From JAEVLT01 sp044598425 (lineage in GTDB: Bacteria; Bacillota; Bacilli; Bacillales; Cytobacillaceae): DNA of 64,000 bases. The position numbers were made by a program, and so were the translations under genes. The notes under the pieces are model-generated. The model made no database searches, had not been told where the DNA came from, and saw only the letters and a list, made by a program, of their open reading frames with translations. Of this stretch, positions 16,835 through 25,630 are shown piece after piece. The number at the start of each line of letters is the position of its first letter. Position 1 is the stretch's first letter. The DNA lies in NCBI GenBank assembly GCA_044598425.1, contig CP172536.1, forward strand, positions 2,418,001-2,482,000, written 5' to 3'.

Positions 16835-17812
16835 TTATAAGTTTCCCGTCTGTTTTTTCACAAGCCAAGCTGCACCAATGACGCCTGCATCATTACCCAA
16901 AGTAGCAAGGGCAAGCTCGGTTGATTTACGAACCGGCGCAAAGGCAAACTGGTCAAAGTATTTCTTAACAGGTGCAAGCAGACTGTCCCCCGCTTTAGAA
17001 ACGCCGCCGCCGAGCACAATTTTTGCCGGGTTTAATGTATTGGCGATATTGGCCAGTGCCAGTCCCAAATGCAAGGAAACCTCATCCACAACTTTGGCCG
17101 CGACTGCATCTCCATTCCGGGCACACTCATAAACATCCTTCGCTGAAATCGCCCCGTTTTGATTAAGCAATTCTTTCAATTTCCCGCCCGCTTCATCTTT
17201 TGACAATGCTTCTTTTGCCAAACGGACAATACCGGTCGCAGAAGCAACGGTTTCAAGACAGCCCGTCTTCCCGCAATTGCAAGGGGCGCCGCCTTTTACA
17301 ACCGCGGTAATATGACCAATTTCTCCTCCTGCTCCATTTACGCCTTGCACGATGTTCCCACCGGCGATAACGCCGCCGCCTACACCTGTGCCAAGCGTAA
17401 TGCAAACAAGATCCTTCGCGCCATTTCCGGCACCTTTCCACATTTCTCCCAAAGCTGCACAATTGGCATCATTATCAATTGCAGCTGGAAGCGATGTCTC
17501 GGCCTCCAATAAATCCTTTAGCGGGAAATTGTCCTCCCAGCCTAAGTTTACAGCATTTAAAATTACACCTGTTTCATATTGAACTGGTCCTGGGGCACCC
17601 ATTCCGATTCCAATTAAATTTTGCTTGATTTGACCAAGTTCTGCCAGTTTTTGATCAATCGATTTCGCAATATTTACTGTAATATATTTACCTTTTTGCG
17701 AGTTATCTGTCGGAATCTCCCATTTTTCAATCATTTCACCATATGTATTGATAAAAGCAATCTTTGTTGTTGTTCCGCCAAGATCAACACCTATAATCCA
17801 TTTTTCCGGCAT
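16835..17812 (-). CDS. glcK: Glucokinase, ROK family
   Basis: ATP-dependent glucose kinase of the ROK family, about 325 residues. The ATP site is GVDLGGTTTKIAF, the catalytic region is AAIDNDANCAALGE, and the zinc motif is CNCGKTGCLE (CxCGxxGCxE). It phosphorylates free glucose in the cytoplasm. The start at 17812 (MPEKW) follows GGGTGG. The GTG at 17821 lies within that ribosome site. It is cotranscribed with yqgQ, whose stop is close upstream, as in B. subtilis, although gluP is separated from the pair here by an extra gene. Confidence 0.93.
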   Translation of the reverse strand: MPEKWIIGVDLGGTTTKIAFINTYGEMIEKWEIPTDNSQKGKYITVNIAKSIDQKLAELGQIKQNLIGIGMGAPGPVQYETGVILNAVNLGWEDNFPLKDLLEAETSLPAAIDNDANCAALGEMWKGAGNGAKDLVCITLGTGVGGGVIAGGNIVQGVNGAGGEIGHITAVVKGGAPCNCGKTGCLETVASATGIVRLAKEALSKDEAGGKLKELLNQNGAISAKDVYECARNGDAVAAKVVDEVSLHLGLALANIANTLNPAKIVLGGGVSKAGDSLLAPVKKYFDQFAFAPVRKSTELALATLGNDAGVIGAAWLVKKQTGNL

Positions 17813-17830
17813 TCTATCCACCCGTCTTTT

Positions 17831-18037
17831 CTAAGATTTTCTTTTTTCTTTTAAAAATTGTATTTCGTGCCTTAAAAGCAATCTCGCAGTTTGAAAATCT
17901 TTCACGTCGATAAGCTGGGCATGGTAAAGCTCCGTTAATTCCGCTTCCATCAACTCTAGATCAGCGATCCGGTCGCCCACATAAATAATGGTTCCAAACT
18001 GCTTTAAAAACTGTTGAATCTCATAAACCGTTTTCAT
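17831..18037 (-). CDS. yqgQ: DUF910 protein YqgQ
   Basis: A 68-residue helical protein of the YqgQ/DUF910 family (TVYEIQQFLKQFGTIIYVGDRIADLELMEAE...). It has no catalytic motif. It sits directly upstream of glcK and is presumably in the same transcript. Function is unknown; the conserved link with glucokinase hints at a role around glucose metabolism, but this is only inference. Confidence 0.88.
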   Translation of the reverse strand: MKTVYEIQQFLKQFGTIIYVGDRIADLELMEAELTELYHAQLIDVKDFQTARLLLRHEIQFLKEKRKS

Positions 18038-18221
18038 TTTAATCCTCTTTTATAAAAAAAATAGTGAGCATTATAAGTATAATCGAAACAGCGGTCTGCC
18101 TCAAGATCTTCTCGACGTTCAAATTGCCCGTTTGTCCAGATTATTCCCCCGTTTATTAGCATTATTTTCATGTTTGTCCCATATATTTTTACCATGACTG
18201 ATTCAATGAGGTTGATGACAG

Positions 18222-19094
18222 ATGAAAAAAAATAAACATTTAATCACAATTGTTTCTTTAATTGGAATCCTATTGCTATACATTGCGGCCAAGAGCGATC
18301 CCATCCAGGAAACCATTACCTATTTCCCTATTGATCCAACCGTTTCCTTTCAAACGGCTTCTACATCTCTTAGCCAAGTCAAACCGTTAAAAAATAGAAC
18401 CTATTCGTTCCAATTTCAGACTGAATCTACGCTTGACCGTAAAGCATATTTAAGGCAGGATGTTGGCTTGCTGTTTTCAAACGGCAGGCTGATTGGCAAA
18501 ATGGGCGAATGGAAAGAGAACAGCCAGCAACTAAATCAAGAAAAAGAGATGATTGGCAGCAAAAGTGCCCTTCTCCAAGCTCTGACGTTCCACTATGCGG
18601 AAATCCACCATAACGAAGCGGAGATTTTTAGCGCTCAAACTATGTCAAGTGCAACAAGGTATGTGGTAAACTCTCCTTTCAGTCCCCTCTTTACCTTCCA
18701 ACAAGCGGGTTCTGAAGAAGAAAAGAAATGGAAACAAATCCTTGATGATACTACATCAAAAGAACTGCGATCAAGTTGGCAAAAAGGAATTCGAGCCTTT
18801 TCCATTCAACTTAATCATTACCATGCATATCCATTGACGCAGTTCTACACTCGTCGCCCTTTGCCTGGATTTTCAAAGGAAGATACCGAGCGAGTGATTG
18901 GAAACTTATGGGAAGGTCTTTATAAAAATTATTTCCTCGGAATTAAAAAAGCGGACGGAACAATTGTCTCACCATATGGGAGCACGATTCCACTCATCCT
19001 GTTAGCGAAGGATCAAACACAGCTGCTTGTTTTAACGGAAACAGCAAAGGGGGAACCTATACTCCTCCGCCAGAAGATTGAATATGGACATTAA
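18222..19094 (+). CDS. Uncharacterised membrane-anchored protein
   Basis: I do not recognise a family for this 290-residue protein. It starts with a basic N-terminus (MKKNKH) and one hydrophobic helix (about residues 8-23), so it should be anchored with the bulk outside the membrane. The remainder is soluble, with no cysteine and no catalytic motif that I can see. The start follows GAGGTTGATGACAG, a modest ribosome site. It is inserted between yqgQ and gluP, which are neighbours in B. subtilis, and its last 38 bases overlap the end of gluP on the other strand. It could modulate the rhomboid protease, but nothing in the sequence shows this. Confidence 0.7.
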   Translation: MKKNKHLITIVSLIGILLLYIAAKSDPIQETITYFPIDPTVSFQTASTSLSQVKPLKNRTYSFQFQTESTLDRKAYLRQDVGLLFSNGRLIGKMGEWKENSQQLNQEKEMIGSKSALLQALTFHYAEIHHNEAEIFSAQTMSSATRYVVNSPFSPLFTFQQAGSEEEKKWKQILDDTTSKELRSSWQKGIRAFSIQLNHYHAYPLTQFYTRRPLPGFSKEDTERVIGNLWEGLYKNYFLGIKKADGTIVSPYGSTIPLILLAKDQTQLLVLTETAKGEPILLRQKIEYGH

Positions 19095-20619
19095 TTTCAT
19101 TAACAAGATTGGAATACTCTTTTTGCTCAGGATTTAGTTTTACTGCCTTCTCAGCATTTTTTTTTGCCTGTATGAGATTATTTTCTTCAAGATAAATAAG
19201 CGCCAGATTATAGTAGGCTTCATGGAAATTAGGTTTAAGCTTAATTGCCCGCTCAAGATGATCCCTTGCTTCAGGCAGCATCCCTTTTTTTATTTCTGAG
19301 AAAGACAAGAGAAAATAAAGCTGTGCCGTCGGCTTTGCTGCATTTTTCTCGGTTTCTTGCAAAACTTGGTACGCCTCATTGTATTGATGATTTTTAATAT
19401 AGTCCTGTGCCAGTATCAAATTTGATCCGATATCTTTTGCCCGAACTGTATCACGGAAGCCATACGATAATGAGCCCCAGACAGCGGCAGCAGCCAAAAG
19501 GAAAAACAATATTTGCAGCAGGGGCTTTTTCTTTTTCGGAAAAAAACCGACTCCCGCAGCTAGAAAACCGCCAACAAGTCCACCAATATGGCCAGCATTA
19601 TCAATTCCTGAAGCTGTAAAACCGAAGGCCAAATTAATAGCTAGAACGACAAACAGATTAATGCCCATCGTTCGGTAAAAAAGTTTAGGATAAATTGCAC
19701 CAAAATAAAGCAATGCGCCAAAACAGCCGAAAATCGCTCCGCTTGCACCTGCAGACAACGAAGAACTAAACAAGAAGCTTGCAATGAAGCCGGTTACTCC
19801 AGCAAATAAATAGATGAAGAGAAACCTTAAGCTTCCGTATATCCGCTCAACTTCCATGCCCAAATAATAGAGTGCAAGGGTGTTCATGGCTAAGTGCAAA
19901 AAACCAATATGAAGAAATACAGGTGTAATAAACCGCCACCATTCACCTTTATAAATCAGCGGATTGAATTTTGCCCCATATTGAATCAAAGTGGATGTAT
20001 TCGTACTTCCCCCATGAAGCTCCAGCCAAAAAAACATCGCCACTTGAATAAGGATAAACATATAAGTGAACAGCGGCTTGCCGTTTGCAAATACTTCTCT
20101 TTCTTTTCTTTCCTTCTTTACAGCAAAATCAAGCGAATTTTTCTTAATTTCGCTGATTTCCTGTTCTGAATAGGCTTCGTTTATTGAAAAAGAAGGATCA
20201 AAACCAAACAAAGTTGTCAGTTTTTCAAAACCCCGCTCATACTCACCTTGAGCCATTATCATCGTTAAAACCGCTGTTTTCTTATTATCTGGAGAAACGA
20301 AAGGTTCCTTTAAACGGTCTTGATAATCATCAACGGGCGGGTACGAGCTGATATAGATATTGAGGACGTTTAATTCGCCACGTCCTAGCTGCTTGCGAAT
20401 TTTTTCCCCGTTTTCTGCAGTAAACTCAATATCCCTTTGCATGCGATTACTCCAGTCCAATGAATGGGCCAATATACGGATAACAGGGGTTTTTTTATTT
20501 TCCAATTTTTCGAGCCAGAGCTCTTTTTGATTTTCTGATAATTGGACAATTCGATAGCCGATTTTTGCGATAAAAAATTGCGCCAAACGCCAAAAAATAT
20601 ACTCCTCTTTAGAACTCAA
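19057..20619 (-). CDS. gluP: Rhomboid intramembrane serine protease with TPR tail
   Basis: Intramembrane protease of the YqgP/GluP type, 520 residues. An N-terminal soluble domain of about 185 residues is followed by a rhomboid core with GASGAIFG (catalytic Ser about residue 293) and GHIGG (His about 344) plus several membrane helices. The C-terminal TPR repeats (about 390-510) include AYYNLALIYLEENNLIQAKKNAEKA-like units. The start is TTG with AGGGGGG upstream. The B. subtilis homologue takes part in degradation of the magnesium transporter MgtE with FtsH. Its 3' end overlaps the convergent unknown gene by 38 bases. Confidence 0.93.
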   Translation of the reverse strand: MSSKEEYIFWRLAQFFIAKIGYRIVQLSENQKELWLEKLENKKTPVIRILAHSLDWSNRMQRDIEFTAENGEKIRKQLGRGELNVLNIYISSYPPVDDYQDRLKEPFVSPDNKKTAVLTMIMAQGEYERGFEKLTTLFGFDPSFSINEAYSEQEISEIKKNSLDFAVKKERKEREVFANGKPLFTYMFILIQVAMFFWLELHGGSTNTSTLIQYGAKFNPLIYKGEWWRFITPVFLHIGFLHLAMNTLALYYLGMEVERIYGSLRFLFIYLFAGVTGFIASFLFSSSLSAGASGAIFGCFGALLYFGAIYPKLFYRTMGINLFVVLAINLAFGFTASGIDNAGHIGGLVGGFLAAGVGFFPKKKKPLLQILFFLLAAAAVWGSLSYGFRDTVRAKDIGSNLILAQDYIKNHQYNEAYQVLQETEKNAAKPTAQLYFLLSFSEIKKGMLPEARDHLERAIKLKPNFHEAYYNLALIYLEENNLIQAKKNAEKAVKLNPEQKEYSNLVNEINVHIQSSGGGV

Positions 20620-20710
20620 TTTCCCCCCTACTTTCTATCATCATACTTTTATGTTTACCTTCATTTTTCCCTCATTTCTTTTATTATAAACGAATTCGCT
20701 CCATTCGTAA

Positions 20711-20754
20711 GAATAAAAAGAAAAACCATCTGTGGTTTTCACCAGCCAGATGGT
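20711..20754 (-). terminator. Terminator of yqgO
   Basis: On the minus strand ACCATCTGGCTGG pairs with CCACAGATGGT across a short AT loop and is followed by TTTTTCTTTTT. It lies at the yqgO stop. Confidence 0.8.
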
Positions 20755-20933
20755 CTTCCAAAAACCGATTGCATCATTTTATTTTTGACAAACGGCAAGC
20801 TCATAAACGAACCCACTGCTATTCGGCGAATCCAACCCGTTCCAATCAAAACATTCAAAAGCCGGTAGCGGTACCGATACACTGTGTAGCCGATCGTTCC
20901 AATCAGCAATATGGACGTTAACATGCGAGACAT
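20739..20933 (-). CDS. yqgO: Small membrane protein YqgO
   Basis: A 64-residue protein with one hydrophobic helix near the N-terminus (SRMLTSILLIGTIGYTVYRY) and a basic, amphipathic remainder. Its place beside gluP matches YqgO of B. subtilis. The ATG at 20933 is 6 bases after AGGAGGG; the ATG two codons earlier touches the ribosome site. The terminator arm overlaps the stop region. Function unknown. Confidence 0.75.
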   Translation of the reverse strand: MSRMLTSILLIGTIGYTVYRYRYRLLNVLIGTGWIRRIAVGSFMSLPFVKNKMMQSVFGRPSGW

Positions 20934-21001
20934 CTTCATCCCTCCTAAGTTCTAGTTTGAGATGTTTCGCAGCTTTTTATCCATACTGGTTTCTAAATTG
21001 G

Positions 21002-21955
21002 CTACATTTTTTTAAACACAGGCTCCATCGTTTTCTTCAATACTTCAACAGAATGAGAGAATTTTTGCTGTTCTTCTGCATTTAATTCAAGCTGGACGAC
21101 TTCCCTGATCCCGTTACGATTAACCACCGCAGGAACGCCAATATAGATATCACTTTGTCCATATTCCCCGTTGAGATAAGCAGATACGGTTAATACGGAA
21201 TTCTCATTCCCTAAAATAGCTTTCGTTAACCGGACTAACCCCATCGCAATTCCATAATAGGTAGCCCCTTTTCGCTCAATAATCTGATATGCAGCATCGC
21301 GGACATTTTCAAAAATTTGGTCTAATTCCTTTTGATTAAATCCCTTTTTGTTCTTCGTCCACTGAGAGATAGGTGTACCGGCAATGTCAGCATTGCTCCA
21401 GACTGGAAGTTCCGTATCCCCATGCTCGCCAATAATATACCCATGCACATTGCGAGGGTCGACATCGAAATAATCTCCAAGTAAAAAGCGGAACCTTGCT
21501 GTATCCAGGATTGTTCCTGAACCAATCACGCGCTCTTTCGGAAGGCCGGAAAATTTCCAAACAGCATAGGTTAAGATATCAACAGGGTTTGTTGCCACAA
21601 GAAAGATACCATCAAAGCCGCTGTCCATAATTTCTTTAACAATATTTTTAAAAATTTTCATGTTTTTTTCTACAAGATCGAGTCTCGTTTCTCCTGGCTT
21701 TTGATTTGCACCCGCTGTTAGCACGACAAGATCTGCGTTGGCACAATCTGCATAGCTTCCAAACCAGATTTTTGTTTTTGAAGGCGCGAATGGAAGTCCG
21801 TGATTTAAATCCATTGCGTCTCCTTCTGATTTTTCCTTATTGATATCGATCAGAACAAGCTCTTCGGTAATACCTTGGTTTAAAAGTGCGAAAGCATAAC
21901 TTGAACCAACAAATCCGGTTCCGATCAGCGCCACTTTGTTTACCCGATTTAACAT
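21002..21955 (-). CDS. ldh: L-lactate dehydrogenase
   Basis: NADH-dependent reduction of pyruvate to L-lactate, the main fermentative NADH sink. The 317 residues contain the dinucleotide motif GTGFVGSS (12-19), LIDINKEKSEGDAMDL, the catalytic GEHGDTELPVWS (active-site His) and the substrate arginine in RFRFLLGDYF. It stands alone inside the yqg cluster, whereas in B. subtilis ldh lies elsewhere with lctP. A palindrome overlaps the ribosome site and may be a redox operator. Malate dehydrogenase is unlikely given the TNPVDILTY and GSGT signatures. Confidence 0.94.
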   Translation of the reverse strand: MLNRVNKVALIGTGFVGSSYAFALLNQGITEELVLIDINKEKSEGDAMDLNHGLPFAPSKTKIWFGSYADCANADLVVLTAGANQKPGETRLDLVEKNMKIFKNIVKEIMDSGFDGIFLVATNPVDILTYAVWKFSGLPKERVIGSGTILDTARFRFLLGDYFDVDPRNVHGYIIGEHGDTELPVWSNADIAGTPISQWTKNKKGFNQKELDQIFENVRDAAYQIIERKGATYYGIAMGLVRLTKAILGNENSVLTVSAYLNGEYGQSDIYIGVPAVVNRNGIREVVQLELNAEEQQKFSHSVEVLKKTMEPVFKKM

Positions 21956-21966
21956 CTTTTCCCTCC

Positions 21967-21984
21967 TGTAAAAATTTTTTTACA
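21967..21984 (-). promoter_or_regulatory. Palindrome over the ldh ribosome site, possible Rex operator
   Basis: On the minus strand TGTAAAAAA-ATTTTTACA is an 18-base near-perfect palindrome preceded by TTG, so the left half reads TTGTGTAAA. It abuts GGAGGG of ldh. Rex, the NADH-sensing repressor of ldh in Bacillus, uses TTGTGAA...TTCACAA-type sites, so this is a candidate but not an exact match. Confidence 0.35.
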
Positions 21985-22017
21985 CAAAACTATCTTGTTC
22001 CAATAGCTCCACTATTA

Positions 22018-22803
22018 TTACAACATCTGTTGAACTCCAATGGCTAGTATAACAGCTATTAATCCTGAAAGAAAATTCACCATATCATTATCAAAAAAAG
22101 CGAGACCTTTTATTTGAAGAGTAGGATGCTGACAGTGATGCTTTTTTTCTGTTTTTAACGCGCATATGGTACAAAGAAAATTCTGTTGAACAAAGGCACC
22201 GAGCACTGTATCGATAATATTCCCAAAATATCCAAAAATAAAAACGAGCAAGGCCGAGTGTAGATCAAATGAAAATAGCATAAAGCTTACGCTGGCGATC
22301 AAAAAAGAACCAAAGAGAGCAGCCATGCTCCCTAGCAAACTGACAGCCCCCGATGTTCCTCGGTCAACCCGCTTGAACGATCGAATATCAATTGGATTTT
22401 TTCTGCTTAATGAGCCAATTTCCGATGCCCAAGTATCCGAGTTGGCACTGGCGATCGAAACAGCAAAAGCAAGCAGCCATAGCGGTTGATGAGTGAAAGA
22501 ATAGACAATACCGGTTGCGGCGGCTGTTCCGCCGTTAGCAAGAACTTGGCGCCAATCTCTTATTGACCCTTTGGCTAATTTTTCTTCTAATTTCTTTTTC
22601 GTTGCAGCTTTGTATTTCGACCAAAAACTTGAAGATGCAAAAAATACACCTAAAAGAAAAAGTCCTTGTGCTCCAAAACCTAAATAAACAAACACCCCTA
22701 CAACAACCGCAGCTAGAGCACCAGTTATCGAAAGTGATTTTGCATAAAAACCTGCCAAGCCTGTAATAACGATTAGAAGCACAAACAGGCTGTTCTCGAT
22801 CAT
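22018..22803 (-). CDS. DUF92 (TIGR00297) integral membrane protein
   Basis: A 261-residue polytopic membrane protein with about six to seven hydrophobic segments. It has the DUF92 signatures ITGALAAVVVG near the start, SSFWSKYKAATK, ANGGTAAATG, ANSDTWASEIGSLS and DRGTSGAVSLLGS. Plant relatives (VTE5/VTE6) are phytol or phytyl-phosphate kinases, suggesting a lipid or isoprenoid alcohol kinase, but the bacterial role is not known. A cysteine/histidine cluster (CTICALKTEKKHHC) lies in a cytoplasmic or external loop near residue 215. It starts within the yqgN stop (ATGA overlap), so the two are coupled. Confidence 0.85.
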   Translation of the reverse strand: MIENSLFVLLIVITGLAGFYAKSLSITGALAAVVVGVFVYLGFGAQGLFLLGVFFASSSFWSKYKAATKKKLEEKLAKGSIRDWRQVLANGGTAAATGIVYSFTHQPLWLLAFAVSIASANSDTWASEIGSLSRKNPIDIRSFKRVDRGTSGAVSLLGSMAALFGSFLIASVSFMLFSFDLHSALLVFIFGYFGNIIDTVLGAFVQQNFLCTICALKTEKKHHCQHPTLQIKGLAFFDNDMVNFLSGLIAVILAIGVQQML

Positions 22804-23363
22804 TTTGTTACCAAAACCTGTTTGTTCGTAATGATTTTTGCTACAGGAATATCGTGGGCTTCTACAGGGAATTCCCGGATCACTTGAAAATCAAAAGCAA
22901 GCGAAATCGTTTCACCTGAATACGAAAGCAAAAAGCGGTCGTAATATCCCCCGCCAAAACCAAGGCGGTATCCTTCCGGTGTATAGGCTAACCCAGGAAC
23001 AAGCAAAAGATCGATTTCACTGGCATCTACTCTTATTGTTTTTTCGATTGGCTCAAATAAACCAAAAAACACCGATTCTAGTTGGGAAAACCTCGATAAA
23101 ATATGGAATGTTAACCGTTTTTCTTCCGGGTGGCATTTGGGGACAGCCACTTGCTTTCCTTGTTCCCAGGTCTTTCGAATGATCTGATATGTATCCACTT
23201 CCGGAGGATTGGAAATGGTAATACCAATTACACTCGCATCTTTCCAAGCTGATTCTTCGTAAAGCCGCTTCGCAATTTCATATGAGTAGTCTTCATAGAG
23301 AGGTTTTGAAAGGTCTGCAAGAGAGGCTCTCATTTGTTTTCGGATTGTTTTTTTATCATTCAT
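22800..23363 (-). CDS. yqgN: 5-formyltetrahydrofolate cyclo-ligase
   Basis: ATP-dependent conversion of 5-formyl-THF to 5,10-methenyl-THF, returning the dead-end folate to the one-carbon pool. The 187 residues include the N-terminal basic helix (KKTIRKQMRASLADL), PPEVDTY, VAVPKC and the signature GYRLGFGGGYYDRFL near residue 135. The ATG follows GTGAGGAGC. It is the first gene of a pair with the DUF92 protein. Confidence 0.93.
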   Translation of the reverse strand: MNDKKTIRKQMRASLADLSKPLYEDYSYEIAKRLYEESAWKDASVIGITISNPPEVDTYQIIRKTWEQGKQVAVPKCHPEEKRLTFHILSRFSQLESVFFGLFEPIEKTIRVDASEIDLLLVPGLAYTPEGYRLGFGGGYYDRFLLSYSGETISLAFDFQVIREFPVEAHDIPVAKIITNKQVLVTK

Positions 23364-23432
23364 TGATCTTGCTCCTCACCTATTTTGATCTGCGGTCTGC
23401 TTTTTCATAAAAATTCAGTTATTTTCTGCAAC

Positions 23433-23462
23433 AAAAAAAACAGCAGGAAGCACCTACTGCTT
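23433..23462 (-). terminator. Terminator of rpmG
   Basis: On the minus strand AGCAGTAGG-TGCTT-CCTGCTGT forms a 9-pair stem (two wobble pairs) ending in TTTTTTTT, directly after the rpmG stop. Confidence 0.85.
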
Positions 23463-23611
23463 TATTTTGTTTCGCGATGTGTTGTTGTCCGTTTTTCTCT
23501 TGGGCAATATTTTTTAAGCTCAAGACGGTCAGGATTGTTACGTTTATTTTTTGTTGAAATATAGTTACGGTCTCCACATTCTGTGCAAGCTAACGTAATA
23601 TTAACACGCAT
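23462..23611 (-). CDS. rpmG: 50S ribosomal protein L33
   Basis: A 49-residue ribosomal protein L33 (MRVNITLACTECGDRNY...THRETK). Three cysteines are seen (CTEC and KKYCPRE); the fourth of a full CxxC/CxxC zinc ribbon is replaced, as I recall for the RpmGA form of B. subtilis. The ATG at 23611 is 8 bases after GGAGGG; an ATG two codons earlier is too close to it. It is a single gene with its own terminator, in the same place as rpmGA. Confidence 0.93.
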   Translation of the reverse strand: MRVNITLACTECGDRNYISTKNKRNNPDRLELKKYCPREKRTTTHRETK

Positions 23612-23724
23612 GTTCATTTCCCTCCAAACTTGCTAGTAAAGTTCATACGACTTTTCTATAATACCATCTTTCAAAGGGAAATGCTAGTCTGTTTTTAAAA
23701 GATCAAAATACAGCCGCCAGGAAC

Positions 23725-24348
23725 TTACTGCTTACCCCGCTTGTTTAGAAGTGCTTGGTTAAGCATTCCAACTTCTTGTCTGCTCTTCCCATGAATAACC
23801 CATGTGTTTGCTTTCTCCGTCTCATGCGGCCGAACCTCTAAATCTAACACCAAAATGCTTGCTGCTAATCCCTTAACCATCGGTTGATATTTAAGGCTTC
23901 CTCGTTCTTCACAGTTCCAAACTTGATTCGAAATCAGATTCCAGTACGGCAGGATCGTGTACTCGTTAGCCCCATTCCCTCTGCATCGTGCATTCACCAT
24001 ATAAACTTCCTCGCTGACTAAATGAAAAACGTTACGGTCTGTTGGCGAAGCAAAAGAAAATTGTTTCTCAAAAATCTTCGGATGATGATGGGCTGCCAAG
24101 ATCTTGATATCTTTCGCCTCCGTGCTATGATTGCTGACAAACAGATGATAGTAAAAGATTTTGGAATGAATTCTCTCCAGCGTCACTTTTACCGTCAATT
24201 TTTCTTCATAAATAACTTTTTCCCGAACGCCATGCAGCCAATAACATTTCCCGTTCAGCCAAATACCCGGAGTAAAATGCAGAGAATCAGATTTAGTTGA
24301 CGAAAAAGAAACACCCTCTATTATTTCTAGTTCAGTTTGTTTTATCAT
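23725..24348 (-). CDS. Uncharacterised protein, third gene of the DUF4912-glycosyltransferase operon
   Basis: A 207-residue soluble protein with no signal peptide and no family I recognise. It is beta-rich in appearance, with many aromatic and histidine residues (FYYHLFVSNHSTEAKDIKILAAHHHP). It starts 28 bases after the glycosyltransferase stop and so belongs to that operon; I see no terminator in between. Position suggests it could correspond to an unknown yqg-cluster protein next to yqgM in B. subtilis, but I cannot confirm this. Confidence 0.7.
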   Translation of the reverse strand: MIKQTELEIIEGVSFSSTKSDSLHFTPGIWLNGKCYWLHGVREKVIYEEKLTVKVTLERIHSKIFYYHLFVSNHSTEAKDIKILAAHHHPKIFEKQFSFASPTDRNVFHLVSEEVYMVNARCRGNGANEYTILPYWNLISNQVWNCEERGSLKYQPMVKGLAASILVLDLEVRPHETEKANTWVIHGKSRQEVGMLNQALLNKRGKQ

Positions 24349-24376
24349 TTCTCTCTACACCTTTTATTTAAAAATT

Positions 24377-25630
24377 TTATTTTTGAATCAGCTGTTCATC
24401 TTTTGGGTTGATTTGTTTTTGAAGAAGCAAATCTTCCATAACCCGTTTCGTCTCTGTCGCAATCCGTTTCCAGCCATATAAACTTTTCACCATTTTTCTG
24501 CCTTGTAAACCTAATTCCTTCGCTTTTTGCGGATTATTTAGTAAAAAAACGATGTGTTCAAGCAATTTGGCCGCATCACCGGGGTCTGCCAATAAACCTG
24601 TTTCCATGTGCTGAATGATGGTTTGCAGTCCGCCAACTCTTGACACAATTGTTGGTTTTCCATGGTTCATCGCTTCGAGGACTACAATTCCAAACGGTTC
24701 GTACAAACTTGGAAAGATGGCTATATCGCATTCCTGGTAATAAGCATCCTTCTCACCATCCGAAACATAGCCGACAAACGCGATATAGTCGTGCAAAAGC
24801 CGTTCAGCTACATTCTGGCGGTAAGTCTCAAGCATCGGCCCTTTGCCGGCAATTACGAAAAAGACAGCTAATTTCGCTTTTTTCGCTAAGGCCGCCGCCT
24901 CGATCAATGTCGCAAAGCCTTTTTCCGAGACAATGCGTCCAACTGAAAAGATAAGTTTCTTTCCTTGCCATTCAAGAAAAGAGACTTCTTTTCCAAGTTT
25001 CTCCTCGATTGAATCAATCCCATTTGCAATGACAGCTATTTGATTCTTGCTTGTTCCAAAAACAGAATCCAGTTCCTGCTTCATATAGTCACTGCAAACG
25101 ATCACATGATCTGCCTCGTTCAGCAGATGCTGCTCCTGTTCATGAATGGCGCCTTGCATTTCATTATGAATCCCAGCGTTTCTCCCATGTTCTGTAGCGT
25201 GAATCGTAGCCAAAAGCGGCATCCCCAGTACATCTTTTAAGGCAATTGCAGCAGCACCAGTGTGCCAGTCATGAACATGAATTAGTTTAAAATTCATTTC
25301 CGCCGCCAATTTGGCAGCCTTTGAAGCAATCGCAACATTCAGCCCTGCTATCCATCGAATGAATTGCTCGTCTTTTTCCTTCAACGTTCTTACCCGGTGG
25401 ACATGGACGCGATCGCTGAATTCATAGGGTGGAAGCTCGCCGTTTCCCGCAGTAACCACATGAACTTCTACTCCTAGTTGGGCAAGATGCAGTGACAATC
25501 CGTGAACATGTCTTGAAAGACCCCCCACAACATTCGGGGGATATTCCCAAGTAAGCATCAGAATTTTTAAATTCGGCTTTGCATGGCTGTTTTCCGTACT
25601 AAGTGTTTTTTCTGTATAGGCTTCAGTCAT
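24377..25630 (-). CDS. GT4-type glycosyltransferase (glycogen synthase-like, GT-B fold)
   Basis: A 417-residue GT-B retaining glycosyltransferase. The N-terminal domain has LMLTWEYPPNVVGGLSRHV and VHDWHTGAAAI. The C-terminal nucleotide-sugar domain has FSVGRIVSEKGFATL and the EPFGIVVLEAMNHGKPTIVS segment with the EX7E pair. It uses an activated sugar in the cytoplasm; donor and acceptor are unknown. The ATG at 25630 has TGGAGT 7 bases upstream and overlaps the end of the DUF4912 gene by 8 bases. B. subtilis has the glycosyltransferase-like yqgM in this neighbourhood, a plausible counterpart. Confidence 0.85.
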   Translation of the reverse strand: MTEAYTEKTLSTENSHAKPNLKILMLTWEYPPNVVGGLSRHVHGLSLHLAQLGVEVHVVTAGNGELPPYEFSDRVHVHRVRTLKEKDEQFIRWIAGLNVAIASKAAKLAAEMNFKLIHVHDWHTGAAAIALKDVLGMPLLATIHATEHGRNAGIHNEMQGAIHEQEQHLLNEADHVIVCSDYMKQELDSVFGTSKNQIAVIANGIDSIEEKLGKEVSFLEWQGKKLIFSVGRIVSEKGFATLIEAAALAKKAKLAVFFVIAGKGPMLETYRQNVAERLLHDYIAFVGYVSDGEKDAYYQECDIAIFPSLYEPFGIVVLEAMNHGKPTIVSRVGGLQTIIQHMETGLLADPGDAAKLLEHIVFLLNNPQKAKELGLQGRKMVKSLYGWKRIATETKRVMEDLLLQKQINPKDEQLIQK

